The notes: generated by a model from the sequence alone, not told the origin. A stretch of 64,000 nt of DNA from Pycnopodia helianthoides (GCA_032158295.1 CM063253.1:20947583-21011582), one strand, 5' to 3'. Positions 1 through 11,475 are shown, counted from the first letter of the stretch. A program made the numbers and translations.

Positions 1-996
1 ACTTAGATATCAAATAGCTTTTGTTGAACAGGAACTTTTACCTTCAAAAAAGGAAATACATTATTGTTGAAAATATCCTTTTTGTTCTTGTAAGTTACTG
101 TAGAGGCACGGGAAGGAGGCCGGCCCTCTCATTAAAAAGGACAAGCATTCACTAAAATACTACACAGAAAGTCCACACGATGACGTCTCAATTATGAAAT
201 GATCTCCCACTGTTGAATTGATTTTAATCTCCAATCGATAACGAACAACAGCACACCGCAGTCATTTATGTGAAGGGCAACAGGTCATTACGAGGCTGGC
301 TACATAACCAAGTTTACTCTAGCCCCTAAAGAATTACAATATTTCGCTGATAAAAAGATGATTTAAACACAAAACAGTACTCACAGAGAGCTCTAGGACA
401 TCATCCCTCCCAAGCATTATTATTGGTTTATTAAAAAAGGTAAACATGGCACCAAAAAGCCGAATTGCGGATGCATACAGAGAATATAAAAATTACAATC
501 TTAAAAAATGTTTAAACTACACAAGGAAACAGATATAAAAAACACACACACAAAAAAAAAGGTACAGAGATAAACAGACTAAAAGATAAAAAAAAAAAAA
601 GTAAACAGTATTCCGGAGCATGGCCAGAAAAAAATAAAAATTGGAGAGAAATACCCGCAGAAAAAAGTTGTGCGCTCTCTTGTTTGAAGCTAAAATGAGC
701 AGAGAAAGATCCAAAGGTTGTGAACACAAACTTTAAGTGTTTACAGTAAATACGCAAATACAAAAGTTGCATCAGGCCCAAGTAAGATTGAGGGCGCACT
801 TGCGTTCACTACATTTATAATGATTTCAAAACATTTTGCGCTGGGAGTGTTATTTATGACAGGCATGGTGCATCATAAATATATCCTATTATTACTATTG
901 TTGTTTAATTACTGATGTACTAAACCCTGGGTTTCTGTAAATAAAATAAAAACTGTGTTTACCACATTACGGATAGTTCACTTTTTGTGGTCACAG
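1..996 (+). other. Upstream intron of WDR36 (partial)
   Basis: This stretch precedes the first visible WDR36 exon and ends in the acceptor CACAG at 992-996. It is AT-rich, with A-runs near 540-600, and shows no open coding segment with conserved-looking residues. The short minus-strand reading frames here are phenylalanine/leucine-rich translations of the A-runs. I see nothing else in it. Confidence 0.5.
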
Positions 997-1184
997 ATGA
1001 AGACGTTCTTGCTCTCATGAAGACACTGTCCCCATCGGAGATTGACGTGGAGCTTCGTAGTCTGTCACCAGTAGGGGGCGGTTCAACGGAGGCCATGAAG
1101 CAGTTTCTTGTTTTCCTTCACAAGAGTCTGGTCACCAACAGCGATTTTGAACTCGTTCAGGCTTACACAGCACTTTTTGCAAAG
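997..1184 (+). CDS. WDR36: WDR36 / UTP21 homologue, penultimate coding exon
   Basis: This exon encodes part of the C-terminal Utp21 domain of WDR36, a WD40 protein of the small-subunit processome that works in 18S rRNA maturation in the nucleolus. The reading contains IDVELRSLSP, a GGGS segment and DFELVQAYTALFAK, which match the conserved vertebrate pattern (I-x-x-ELRSL-x-P, then DFELAQAYLALFLK). It is bounded by acceptor CACAG (ends 996) and donor AAG|GTGAGT (1185), and ends in phase 0. The preceding WD40 repeats lie upstream of the window. The downstream exon at 7588 joins in the same phase and completes the known C-terminus, which is strong independent support. Confidence 0.9.
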
Positions 1185-1389
1185 GTGAGTGAGTCTCGGT
1201 GTAGTCTTGGCCTAAGACGTCAGTGATCGACTGTGGGTTGTCAGTGTCCTCTGTGTTGGGAGGGCAGTATGACGTCATCCATTCGGCACATGTCAGTATG
1301 ACGCCATCGGACGGTTAACTCCGTCCGTCTGAGCGCCGACAGTCATGTGTCCAGAACACTGGTTTGTGTATGTACGCTCATAGTGTTTC

Positions 1390-1956
1390 CTCCTATTTTT
1401 CTACAGTTCAAACCATTCACAGTCATAACACCAGGTCAAACCGCAATATTTTTCTTCCATTTGCACACACCACCTATTCTCTGAACACCTTGAGATTTTA
1501 CGAACCACGTCTTTGGAATGGTATCGATGGCAAGATTAAGTCAGGGTCATCTGTGGGTTGTTTTTAAAAAACATCTTGTCTCAAATTATCTTGAGTAGCT
1601 TCTTCTCTTTACATCCTTCTCCTCTATGAGTTCCTAGTTATGTTTTCTCTCCTTGTTCCGTCCTAGCTCGTTTGTTAGCGTTTTTTGTTTGTTTGTCCTG
1701 TTACGTCCCTGTCTGTATGTTTTGTTGTAATTTAAGTTCCATTCAGAAATCTAGTCTTTTGTTGTATAAGGCATTTCTGTACGAGACCCTGTCTTTTGAA
1801 TATGCCTCCATATTTGCCTCTGCTTCATTGAGTCTCTTTTAACCATTATTCTCTAAGTCCTTTATACACCTTTGTTCAATAGATCTTCTTAATACTAATT
1901 GTATGTAAATTTTGCAATATGGAAATAAATGTCCAGTTGAATTGAATTGAATTGAA
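1390..1956 (+). mobile_element. LINE 3' fragment (CR1/L2-like reverse-transcriptase tail)
   Basis: The frame at about 1400-1566 reads HNTRSNRNIFLP, then TTYSLNTLRFYEPRLWN, the typical C-terminal end of non-LTR retrotransposon ORF2 (HNYNTR, then an F-x-G/E-P-x-x-WN motif). It is followed by a T-rich 3' UTR and ends in tandem TTGAA/ATTGA repeats at about 1936-1956, as in CR1/L2-class elements that lack poly(A). The element is 5'-truncated and dead. It lies in the WDR36 intron in the same orientation. Confidence 0.7.
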
Positions 1957-2535
1957 TCATCAGTCACTGACGCCGTGGGCCAAGACTAGTGTTTGTGGTG
2001 CTTTGGTTAAATGCCACATTGCACATAGTAACCAAGACAACGATTAATTACAAAAGGAGAAAACATAGCTAATTTGGCGTTGGAGGCCAGTGAATCCTCA
2101 TTTAATTGCAACTCATTAAAAGCCCACTGTTTATAGAAAAAGAGGCCCCTCATTAATTAAATTGAGTCTGTAACCCATCCCGAGCGCTACAGTCATTTGT
2201 CTAGCTTTGAATTGTGCTATTAGTGTTTGTTTTAATTATCTAGAAATTGTTGATATAATATTATAGCATTTTACTCGTGTAAGGGTAACTATTCCTCTGA
2301 CAAACTTGTAAATTTCTTTGTCCAAGCTACTACCTTGGTGAAGACGTTGATAATTTACTAGCATTCACGGTGCGGAACATGTTGAAACAGTTAAAACATG
2401 CAACAACGGCTATGCAAATGTGTCGGTCATGTTCACTCCCGACAGATGATTGATAATACAGGTGATGCTTTTGTGTAAACAAAGAAAACTTTGGAAAAAG
2501 AATGAGGATTCTTTCTTAGTTGTTTTGGGTATATA
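1957..2535. other. Intronic sequence, no recognised feature
   Basis: AT-rich WDR36 intron between a LINE tail and a SINE. I see no coding segment or clear repeat in it. Confidence 0.4.
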
Positions 2536-2966
2536 TCGTTGCCGAGCGGATAAGAGTTCCGGACTCAAGCTCTGGTGTTTTTGATCAGCAGAGTGTGGGT
2601 TCGAGTCCTGGTCTTGACACTTGTGTCCTTAAGCAAGACACTTAACCATTATTGCTTCGTCCTTCGGATGGGACGTAAAGCCGTTGGTCCCGTGTGTTGT
2701 GTAATGCACGTAAAAGAACTGAGTGCACTTATTGTAGAGAGACGGTGTTCGCCCCAGTGTTCCTGGTTTGATTGGCAGCATATTGCGCCACAGCACCGTG
2801 TTAAATGTTAAGGGTTAGGGTTAGCACATGGTGCTATGTAAAGGAAAAGGTCTCATACTTCAAAACGTAGCTTCACATACCTTGCAAGAAAAATTATATA
2901 TAATAATGTTGGAGAATCATGAGCATCACTGAGTGATGGATTTGAGCGCTATATAAGAAGCCACTG
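2536..2966 (+). mobile_element. tRNA-derived SINE (Leu/Ser-like head, deuterostome-type body)
   Basis: The head has a box A-like GTTGCCGAGCGG and a box B-like GGGTTCGAGTCC (about 2600), with the long variable region of a class II tRNA. The body includes GTCCTTAAGCAAGACACTTA and a segment with GGATGGGACGTAAAGCCG. The 3' end reads GAGCGCTATATAAGAAGCC, typical of such SINEs. A minus-strand relative with the same head lies at 45950-46262. I cannot resolve the subfamily (Deu-like versus another core). Confidence 0.7.
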
Positions 2967-3978
2967 TTGTAGTATTTTATGCTGCATTGTGAATGACCTT
3001 TGGTGTTCTACATTAGTGTTTATCCATTTGGCAGCAAGCCAAATTTATGAGGCACTCGTTAGTGTCATTAAAATCTGCGAAGCATGAGAATAAATAGTTA
3101 AACAAAACTCATTTCTGCAACAAAATTGATTGTTTAAACTTTAATGAATTCAGCACTGCATACACAATCATCAGAACAATAGATCCTGCAAGTAGCATGA
3201 ATATTAAAAACATTTTTTTGTTTACACCTTGGGTTCCCACGCACATGACATTAACGTTCAAATATTTATGGTTTATGATTACAGTCCATATTACAGAGAC
3301 ATTTAAAAAGGAATGCCATACATTTTTAAACCGAAACCCTAAGCTTTAAGCCTGGCATGGTTTCCTGTTTCAGCCCTGTTCGTCTGCGTACAATATTATT
3401 AGCAGACAATACCCAATTTAATACTCATCCTCGTTAGACATGTGAACTAATAAAGAATTTTAAAAGCTTGAAGTGAAGCCGAAAAATAGAACAAGATTGA
3501 GAGGAGCTCTTGGCGAAACTACCTAGTAGTATTTCCGGATTTGAACTTCAGGCCAACTTGTTGCCTTGTTTTGTAGAGAAATTGTGCCACAGTGCAAGAC
3601 ATAATCAAATTGAAATACAACGGCCTTGTGTCTGGCTTTTTGGTGAAGGTGAATTACATGTATCCTATGTAAGATTGATCATTATAGCACACACACATGT
3701 CTTTGTCATTTTATTGGTGGAACAAGCATCACATGTCTTCCTTTACTTTGCCATGTTTATTGCCGCAACGCTTAATATAGGAGTCCTATATGGAAAGTTT
3801 GAGGACACTTTTGATGCTTCGCCGTGTCATTTCCCCCGACATCGTTCCCGCCTTTTTGTCCCAATGAGGCAAGTTCTTGTCATGGCGGACAAGGTTGGTG
3901 TCTATATGAAGTTATCCATGCTGTTTAGAAGTTTTTTAAAGCAGTCTAGAGCGTGAGGTAGTCAAGTTTCCGTGTCTA

Positions 3979-4135
3979 TTTTGGGCACCCCGAACAAAGA
4001 TATTGACAAAACAGGGAGACCGCCAACATAGGGCTAGATAGCTCAGTTGGTAGAGCGCCGGTACGTTAATCCGGAGGTCGTTGGTTCAGATCCCGCTCTA
4101 GTAAATTTTTCTTTGTTCAATCCCAAACCATTATG
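3979..4135 (+). mobile_element. SINE with tRNA-Asn-like head, plus copy
   Basis: The tRNA-like part is 4031-4101, with box A TAGCTCAGTTGGTAGAGC and box B GGTTCAGATCCC. The anticodon position reads GTT (Asn-like), but position 33 is C and stem pairs are broken, so it is not a working tRNA gene. The flanks (an AACAAAGATATTGACAAA stretch before, TTTGTTCAA after) recur with the other two copies, which marks it as a dispersed element. Confidence 0.65.
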
Positions 4136-4389
4136 AAAAAGAAATACAAATGACAAGAATCTATGTGTGAGTTATATAAAAATGTTAAATGCATTTCGTT
4201 TGTGCATTGTCGCAGAATCTAATCACTCTGTGAAATCTAGCGTTTCCATTTGACTTACCTCATGAAATGGAATAGTCCAGATTTCACCTGGGATTATATT
4301 CTGCTACAATGCACTTAAAGGCAGGGTATACTTTTAGTAATTGTGTCAAGTAATGAACCACAAGGGAAACTGACTGGGTGAATTTCAAA

Positions 4390-4545
4390 TAGTATGGGGT
4401 TGAACAAAGACAAATTGACTAGAGCAGGATTTGGACCAACGACCTCCGGATTAACGTACCAGTGCTCTACCAACTGAGCTATCTAGCCCTATGTTGACGG
4501 TCTCCCTATTTTGTCAATATCTTTGTTCGGGGGTGCAAGTCAGAA
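4390..4545 (-). mobile_element. SINE with tRNA-Asn-like head, inverted copy
   Basis: Reverse-complement copy of the element at 3979-4135; the tRNA-like part is 4419-4490. The two copies form an inverted repeat with about 255 bp between them. The matching flank GTCAATATCTTTGTTCGGG at 4515-4533 shows that the element extends beyond the tRNA-like head. Confidence 0.65.
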
Positions 4546-4794
4546 GCCATACAACCGTTAACTGCCGTGTAGCCAGGGATCACACCCAAGTTTACGATAC
4601 AACCTGGGAAGCAGCAGCACCACGGGATGCACTTTGAAACCACAAGGGAAACTGACTGGGTAAATTTTAGTAATTGTCTATGATGTAATCATGTTTAAAA
4701 GATAGTTATCATAAAAAGCACAAATTATCGTCTTGAACCTTGTCAAAAGAACGATAAATGTTTTTATACCTCATTTTGCATTTTAAAATAAAGT

Positions 4795-5445
4795 ACTCGT
4801 ACTCATACTCAGAGGTCCTAGTACTTGGTACCCAGCTGGTACTCATACTCAGAGGTCCTAGTACTTGGTACCCAGCTGGTACTCATACTCAGAGGTTCTA
4901 GAACTTGGTACCCAGCTGGTACTCATACTCAGAGGTCCTAGTACTTGGTACCCAGCTGGTACTCATACTCAGAGGTCCTAGTACTTGGTACCCAGCTGGT
5001 ACTCATACTCAGAGGTCCTAGTACTTGGTACCCAGCTGGTACTCATACTCAGAGGTCCTAGTACTTGGTACCCAGCTGGTACTCATACTCAGAGGTCCTA
5101 GTACTTGGTACCCAGCTGGTACTCATACTCAGAGGTCCTAGTACTTGGTACCCAGCTGGTACTCATACTCAGAGGTCCTAGTACTTAGTACCCAGCTGGT
5201 ACTCATACTCAGAGGTCCTAGTACTTGGTAATACCTCCAGCTGGTACATCATACTCAGAGGTCCTAGTACTTGGTACCCAGCTGGTACTCATACTCAGAG
5301 GTCCTAGTACTTGGTACCCAGCTGGTACTCATACTCAGAGGTCCTAGTACTTGGTACCCAGCTGGTACTCATACTCAGAGGTCCTAGTACTTGGTACCCA
5401 GCTGGTACTCATACTCAGAGGTCCTAGTACTTAGTACCCAGCTGT
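4795..5445. repeat. 40 bp tandem array, about 16 copies
   Basis: A 40 bp unit starting ACTCATACTCAGAGGTCC and ending CCCAGCTGGT repeats from about 4795 to 5445. Copies are nearly identical, with one 8-9 bp insertion/deletion disturbance at 5230-5250 and a few point changes (TTGGTA to TTAGTA). The unit is rich in GTAC/TACT, and degenerate GTACT motifs continue to about 5575. It lies in the WDR36 intron and has no coding meaning that I can see. Confidence 0.95.
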
Positions 5446-5609
5446 TGGACTTAGTACTCAGATATCAGAATATTTGGTACTCAGTCACTTCTACTTGTAC
5501 TCAATGGCTCAAGTACTCGTTCTTGAGTAGTACCTGGCCCCCTTAGTACTCGGCAGTACTTGATACTCAACTGAAAAGCACTTGAGTTCAACACTGATTC
5601 TTACTTGGG

Positions 5610-5780
5610 AGTGGAATGTACACAAAAACAAAGAAGGTATTGTCGATTTTAGATCAAAGAGTGAGCGTGTCATCTTCAACCATTATTCACAATCAGCAAG
5701 TAGAAATTGTTCCAAAATATGAAGGCACTGTATTTGATGACAAGCTCAGATGGGATGAAAACATAGAAGTTTATTGGAAG
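5610..5780 (+). mobile_element. LINE reverse-transcriptase fragment
   Basis: The reading from about 5616 has TKTKKVLSILDQR, then QQVEIVPKYEGTVFDDKLRWD. This is the recognisable RT segment of CR1/L2/Rex-type elements (K-T-K-E-M-x-x-D-F-R, then V-E-x-V-x-x-Y-K-Y-L-G-T-x-x-D-x-x-L-x-W). A residue gap at KYEGT and the abrupt end at 5780 show it is a decayed fragment. Confidence 0.6.
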
Positions 5781-6005
5781 TGTGTCATGTTTTTACATAA
5801 AAGTATTTATCAGAACATGTCAACAGCATGTAACTTTCTCTGTGAACTATTTTTAGTCTCTCTTTTTTTCCGGAAATTCATTGGAAGTCTGTCATGTTTT
5901 TACATAAAAGTATTTATCAGAACATGTCAACAGCACGTGACTTTCTCTGTGAACTGTTCTTAGTCTCTCTTTTTTGGGAAGTTCATGGAAGTGTATCATG
6001 TTTTT
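5772..6005. repeat. Tandem repeat, unit about 105 bp, just over 2 copies
   Basis: A block beginning TTGGAAGTGTGTCATG with a following TACATAAAAGTATTTATCAG recurs at about 5881 (TTGGAAGTCTGTCATG) and again, truncated, at about 5985. It directly abuts the LINE fragment, so it may derive from it. Confidence 0.75.
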
Positions 6006-7120
6006 CTTTTTTTTGTTGGTACTCTAATTTAACTTTGGGTTGAACTAAGAATTTGTTTTCTTTGTTTAACCCCAAATTATTTTATCACATGGCCATGTTT
6101 AAATTTGTGATATAAACATGGTGAAAAGTGTTTAAACATACGCCATGCGCTCATTTACGTGTAATGCAATCTGAGGTTTAATATTGTAATTTTCAATATT
6201 GTTAATTTCATGTAATTAAGCCTTTGGCTGCAATGTGTTTTAGCAATAAACCAATCAATACAAATCAATACATACTGGTACTTAATGTAAAATCTATTAG
6301 TACGCTCGTGTTGAGCGTCCCATGCAATTTGACCCTTCGCTAATACTGAGAGACAAGAGGACAAGAAAGGTTTTACAGATTTTCCGACATTTTTACGCTT
6401 TTTAAGAAAAAGGGGATTTATGAATGGGAATAAAACAGTAGTGACTCGATTTCAGACCTTGCAGGGTCATGACTGTGCGATAAATAACCTCACCTTTGGC
6501 TCGGTCCTTTATCGCCAAGCCACAACCCTGCCGGTTTAGAATGGCCGGTTAAGACCTTGTCACTACTCTTTTATTCCCTTAATATGTTGTGCCACTTTAA
6601 AAAACTTACCGATACTCAACAAATTTGAAACTGATTATTGCCTTGAACCAAGACTAATTCAAACAGAGGGTGGTTGTGTAGGATTAAACTTGAGTTACCC
6701 CTATTGTCAGTGCAGTGGTCTGACTGGATATAAATTGATGGGTGCTTGCTCAATGATGCATGGCAAGTAATTCTCCTTAGTGAAGGCCAGTCGATCATGC
6801 ACAACGAAAATTTATGGATTTGTGTGTACCGTGCAAAAATAATTGTATACACAATAATTTTTTTATTAACCTGTGTCGCCTCCAACTCAACCCCCCCCCA
6901 AACAAAATTATAATTATTTTGGTATAGTATAATAATTAAACAGACAAATACTTGTTGTTATGTTTAAGGGCAGTAATTAAGATTATATGAAACACATTAT
7001 TGTTTATCTGAGAAATATTTTCCACCCAGACAGCAATCGAGGCAAAAAACACACTTTCTTAATCCGCACTCCAACAGTCCAACTATTGTCAATACATGTT
7101 TTATAACAAATATTTCTGTT
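6006..7120. other. WDR36 intron, no recognised gene
   Basis: AT-rich intronic sequence. A MITE-like palindromic motif (GGTTTAGAATGGCCGGTTAAGACC) occurs near 6530-6555. I see no coding signal; short frames here lack conserved-looking residues. Confidence 0.35.
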
Positions 7121-7124
7121 TGAA

Positions 7125-7500
7125 GGTAAGATACTTCTGGTAATTGTCAAAGACTAGTTTCCTCTTTTGGTGTATCCCAACCTATGAATAAAATAACAAA
7201 CCTGTGAAAAATTTAGTCTCAATTGGTCATCGAAGTTGCAAGAAAATAACGAAAGAAAAAACACCCTTATTGAAAAGAAATGTGTGCTTTCAAATGCCTG
7301 AGAAAGGCTTCATGCCTTGAGCCTTTCTGAGATTCAAATATTTTAGTGAGAAATTACCTCTTTTTCAAAAACTTACTTCAGAGGGATTCGTTTCTCACAA
7401 TGTTTTATCCTATCAGCAGCTCTCAGGTGCTCTTTACCAAGTAAGCTTTTATGGTCATGTATTTTTTGAGTAATTACCAAAAGTATCTACTGCTTTTAAG
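7125..7500. mobile_element. MITE family A, diverged copy
   Basis: Ends read GGTAAGATACTTCTGGTAAT and TAATTACCAAAAGTATCTAC, an imperfect terminal inverted repeat. The interior contains AATTGGTCATCGAAGTTGCA as in the copies at 8760 and 62702. It sits immediately before the last WDR36 exon. Confidence 0.65.
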
Positions 7501-7587
7501 ATGAGAGGAATGGTAAGAAGGTCATCTATCCCCCAAACAGGCTGGATTCCTCACCGATATTTTGTCTCATTTTTTCTTCATTTACAG

Positions 7588-7737
7588 CTCCATGGTGATG
7601 AAATAGCCAAAGAACCCAGCTTAATTGAAGAGGTGAACCACCTGGTTGATATTCAGCAGTCGTCATGGCAACGTATCCAAGCACAACTCAACAAGTGTCT
7701 GTGCCTGATAACATACATGAAAAACCCTGCGGTGTGA
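7588..7737 (+). CDS. WDR36: WDR36 / UTP21 homologue, terminal coding exon
   Basis: Terminal coding exon of WDR36. It begins after acceptor TTTACAG (7581-7587) in phase 0 and stops at TGA 7735-7737. The 49 residues include EEVNHLVDIQQSSWQRIQ and LNKCLCLITYMK, which follow the conserved C-terminal WDR36 pattern (EEI-x-x-L near the start, LFNQSMCILNYLK at the end). Together with exon 997-1184 it finishes the Utp21 domain. The separating intron (1185-7587) is about 6.4 kb and holds a LINE tail, three SINEs and a 40 bp array, yet the exons look intact. Confidence 0.9.
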   Translation, partial: LHGDEIAKEPSLIEEVNHLVDIQQSSWQRIQAQLNKCLCLITYMKNPAV

Positions 7738-8093
7738 AGTCTCAATAAGCCATGGCGGATACATCACTAAGAGACTATTGTGTCAATTTTGTATGCAGAG
7801 GCTCAAACCAAACAATGCACTGCTATAGTGTCCACCATTATCTCTAAAAGGCTAATAGGCCTCGCTGTGTAAAATGAGTCTGATATTAGTCAGGTGCATG
7901 AGGATTGTTGGTGTGTGGATTGGGGAGAGAACTACCCACAACCCTCCCTGAATTGACCATGTTCAGCTTTTGTTAAGATGTAACACAGGATTGATAATTA
8001 AATAGATCTGATACGAGTATACAGCATAAAGAACATTATTTTTCTGGTAAAACCAAATAATTATGATTGATAATGAATTTAAAAACAATGGTA

Positions 8094-8099
8094 AATAAA
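8094..8099 (+). promoter_or_regulatory. Poly(A) signal, WDR36 3' UTR
   Basis: AATAAA lies about 360 bp after the WDR36 stop codon in AT-rich sequence. It is the best-placed canonical signal before the next transposon copy at 8271, so it is the likely 3' end of the WDR36 transcript. Confidence 0.45.
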
Positions 8100-8270
8100 A
8101 GGTTTTTTAGTCCAAAAGTTTACTCAGAAATGTTTCCATCTGGAACACTGCCATTTGTGAGGAAGTTGACATGAAAACACTCAATCATTTGTGAACTTGC
8201 AAAAAATCTTTGATAAAACACAAATTGTATATTTTTTTCCCCTCAAAGAGATGACCTTACTTAAAGGAAC

Positions 8271-8654
8271 ATTACAGAATTGATTTTTGCTAACAAAACA
8301 GTTGCTGGCAGTGTAAGCACTTTATGCAATCCACCATATACATAAACTGACAAACCTGTAGAAGTTTGAGATCGATCGGCCATCTGGGTCACGAGAAAAT
8401 AGTGAAAAACCGATTACACATTTGCATGAAATCATATAGATTCAACAAATGAATAAAATGCTCACTGAGCGATAAACTCCAATCGGAAAACTAGTTTATT
8501 CATTTCTCATCAAATATGCATTTCAGACAGAAATATTTCAAGGGATGTTTTCTACTATCATCATCATTAGACCGTGTAAGTTTTTATGTAAATCTGTGAT
8601 AAAAAAGTATATTTTACAAGTTTTTTTCTTACCAATTCTGTAATGTTCCTTTAA
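8271..8654. mobile_element. MITE family C copy 1
   Basis: About 384 bp, bounded by TTAAAGGAACATTACAGAAT and its inverse ATTCTGTAATGTTCCTTTAA. It is closely similar to the copies at 37727, 39088 and 54387. Both ends finish in TTAA, consistent with a TTAA target site (piggyBac-like). Confidence 0.85.
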
Positions 8655-8759
8655 TACTGGCAGTGTCATGAGCCAATTAAAGCCACCTTACTTTCAGACT
8701 GCTTATTGACAAGGCCCTAATTCGGATGCACTTTCCCTGTTTACAATACACTACATGAG

Positions 8760-9137
8760 CTTAAAGGCAGGGTGTACTTTTGGTAATTGCCAAAGTCTAG
8801 TATCCTCACTAAGTGTATCCCAACATATGCATACAATAGCAAACCTGTTAAAATTTGGCTTCAATTGGTCATCGAAGTTGCAAGGAAATAATGAAAGAAA
8901 CAAAGACCATTGACCATACAATTGTGTGCTTTCAAATGCCTGAGAAAGGCAAGCATTATTCATATTTAAATATTTTGGTGAGAAATTACCTCCTTCTAAA
9001 AACTACATTACTTCAGAGGGACTCGTTTCTCACAATGTTTTATACTATCAGCAGCTCTCAGGTGCCCCTTTATCAAGTGAGTTTTTGTGGTAATGTATTT
9101 CTTGAGTAATTACCAAAAGTATCCACTGCCTTTAAAA
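8760..9137. mobile_element. MITE family A copy
   Basis: Starts TTAAAGGCAGGGTGTACTTT and ends AAAAGTATCCACTGCCTTTA. The interior has TTGGTCATCGAAGTTGCA and TTTCTCACAATGTTTTATAC. It has TTAA at both ends. Confidence 0.8.
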
Positions 9138-10480
9138 CAATTAGTAACTATAACAATGTACGGACAAAATATGAATATGATAATAATATAACGTATGGCC
9201 AGTCACCTTTGAACTTGTGAATGCCTTGACTGCACTTTTGAGTATCAACAAAAACAACAACTACACAGATCACCAACAAATTTGTAAGCACAATTTCTAT
9301 TTTTCTCCTGCAAAATGTGAGCCCAAAGAATGTATCTTTCCAGAATATATTCTGTACATGTATTTCTTAAAATCTTATTCATTTATAAATAAATAAAAGT
9401 TGTCTTTTATAAATATATTATACAATGGCTACAAATGCATCCATTATTTGAAAACCTTGCGTGAAGTTGGCCAGGGAAGTCGTCATAATTATCATCATCG
9501 TAATCGATATTAAGTTATTTTCTCCAATCATACCTTAAGTTTCGAGAAACAGACAACCTTTTTGGAGCAATCTGCCAGCCCACACCCCCAACCACCCACA
9601 CCGACCTGGTATATCCAGGACTTGTCTTTGTTCTCCTTAAGGACCCCAATGGAACTAAGTCTAAGGTACTGATTTTGGGGGCTATCCTTGGATGATTTTG
9701 TGCAGTTTTCTTTCTTGTTTTCTACTTTCGTCTTTGTTTATATCCTCCTGTTTCTGTGTATGTACTTTTGCTATGTTTTTGCTGTGTCAAATTCCAATAT
9801 TTCGCCCTTTTTATCGTGAAATGTACCACGGCCTCAATGTCAAAGAGGAGGACACGCCCACCCCCACGGGGTCACTGTTGAATTCCCATTGTAGTGTTTT
9901 TATATCGCCGTTTCTGTTTTTTACTCGTTTGCCTCGAGATCACCTTGGCAACCCTAACATCATTAGGGTGTTTCCTGGAAAATATCCAGAGCATATTGCT
10001 GTGGATTATTTTGGGTGTTTTTAACATAAGTAAGGATGAACGTTTAATCATTTATGTGGTTTCCTTTTTGTTTGTACTAAGTAGCTTTTTGATCATTTTT
10101 CGAGTTAATAGGGCACATGTGGTTGAAGTCTTACCTTTGCTGCACACATTTTAGACATCTGAGAAACAATTTGCGAGCAGAAAAGCTCGTGTACGTGTTC
10201 TGACACACGACAGTTTAAAGAGCTCAACTGTACAAAATATAACCGAGGGTGGCATTACAAAAAAACAGGCGTTCGTGTTTCGGATCGATGAATTATGTTA
10301 TAGAGGTATGAATATTGTAAATATGCAATCCCGATAACGTCACCAATATGTTATTATTCAGGTTTATAGAAGTTGATGGACAAGACTTTACAAATATTAC
10401 AAAAGGTACAACTGGCTGTCAACGTTGGTCCTTTGAAGACACCATACAACGCGCTTTTCCGATTGCACTGAAAATGACAC
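9138..10480. other. Intergenic, no recognised gene
   Basis: AT-rich sequence between MITEs. The longer plus frame at 9692-10024 is phenylalanine/serine-rich, has no splice context or family pattern, and I read it as chance. Confidence 0.35.
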
Positions 10481-10486
10481 TCATTT

Positions 10487-10612
10487 GACGATACGGCTAC
10501 GTCTAGATTTCCGCGTCATCATGCGATAAGTATAGCACGTCCTTAGCAACACTCTTAACAACAGTCGTAGCCGTAGCTGTAGCCGCTAATTCGACATACG
10601 GCATGTCTTCTG
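10487..10612. mobile_element. Palindromic MITE family D copy
   Basis: The element pairs GGCTACGTCTAGATTTCCGC with a right arm GTAGCCGTAGCTGTAGCCGC around a conserved centre (CGTCATCATGCG, then CGTCCTTAGCAACA). The same element recurs at 34286, 36000/37230 (split) and 41735, with partial copies at about 20545, 20974, 43110 and 43460. Confidence 0.75.
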
Positions 10613-11475
10613 TTTCACCAAACGCCACGTGGTTTATATAGGCCAAGTTCGCGCAAGGATCAATGGTGGTTGATTAGTGACGTACAAGTTGCTCTAGTCA
10701 TGTCGTGTCAACGCGACCGGCGGCTCAACTCAACGTACGATATCTTTTTTCCTAAAACTGGTCCGCTCTGCTCTGTGCTATGATATTACCAAGCGATGCG
10801 ACCATGCAGTAGGCTGGTTCCAAATAGTCGACTAGCGAAGTCCAACTATCGTCGACTAAACAGAGTTGGTCGAACTATGGTCAACGGTAGATCTTGCATG
10901 CGCGAACTTGGCCATTGTTGCATTTGGTGCCCACGGATCTTTAGCTAAGCAAGGGTATTTCCCTGCTCTTTAAACGCGAAATTGAGCCCAGGTCGAAAGA
11001 AACAGTTGAGTTCTTGCAGTTTAAGTTTTAAACCTGCATCTTTGCCATTTCCGAAATATTATAGATATCTTTATCTAGCGTACAAAGTAGTTATGTTTTT
11101 TTTTCAATAAACATCAGGTAGCTTTTTTCATGTTGTTATAGAAGTTATAAACTTTCATTTGAAATACTGAACGAAGTAAAATAAGTCGTAAACGATAAGT
11201 ATTAGTTGTAGTTTTTTAAAAGATAAAAATGTTGAGTTATTGTCCGGACCCGATATTATTTAACATTACAGCAGCCATGTACAAGTTATTTACATACACA
11301 TTTCGTGCATTGTGCTTGGCATATTATGCAGAAGTCTTTATTATTTATTTATGTTTATTATTTATTTTTTTTTTTTTTTTAATATTTGAAACAGTCAACA
11401 CTCAGCTTCATCTGTCAAAATTCGTTCAGTGAAATTTATTATTGGTATTTCTGCTAAACATCAGGCGATGCAACT

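Noticed and set aside
3510..3956. 148-codon plus frame in the WDR36 intron
   Set aside because: No recognisable domain, no splice context and composition like surrounding AT-rich intron; chance is more likely.
4031..4101. Functional tRNA-Asn gene
   Set aside because: C instead of T at position 33, broken stems, no terminator run, and two further copies with the same non-tRNA flanks show it is a SINE head.
4795..5445. CRISPR array
   Set aside because: Units are head-to-tail without unique spacers, and the DNA is eukaryotic; it is a minisatellite. The same applies to the 26 bp and 20 bp arrays.
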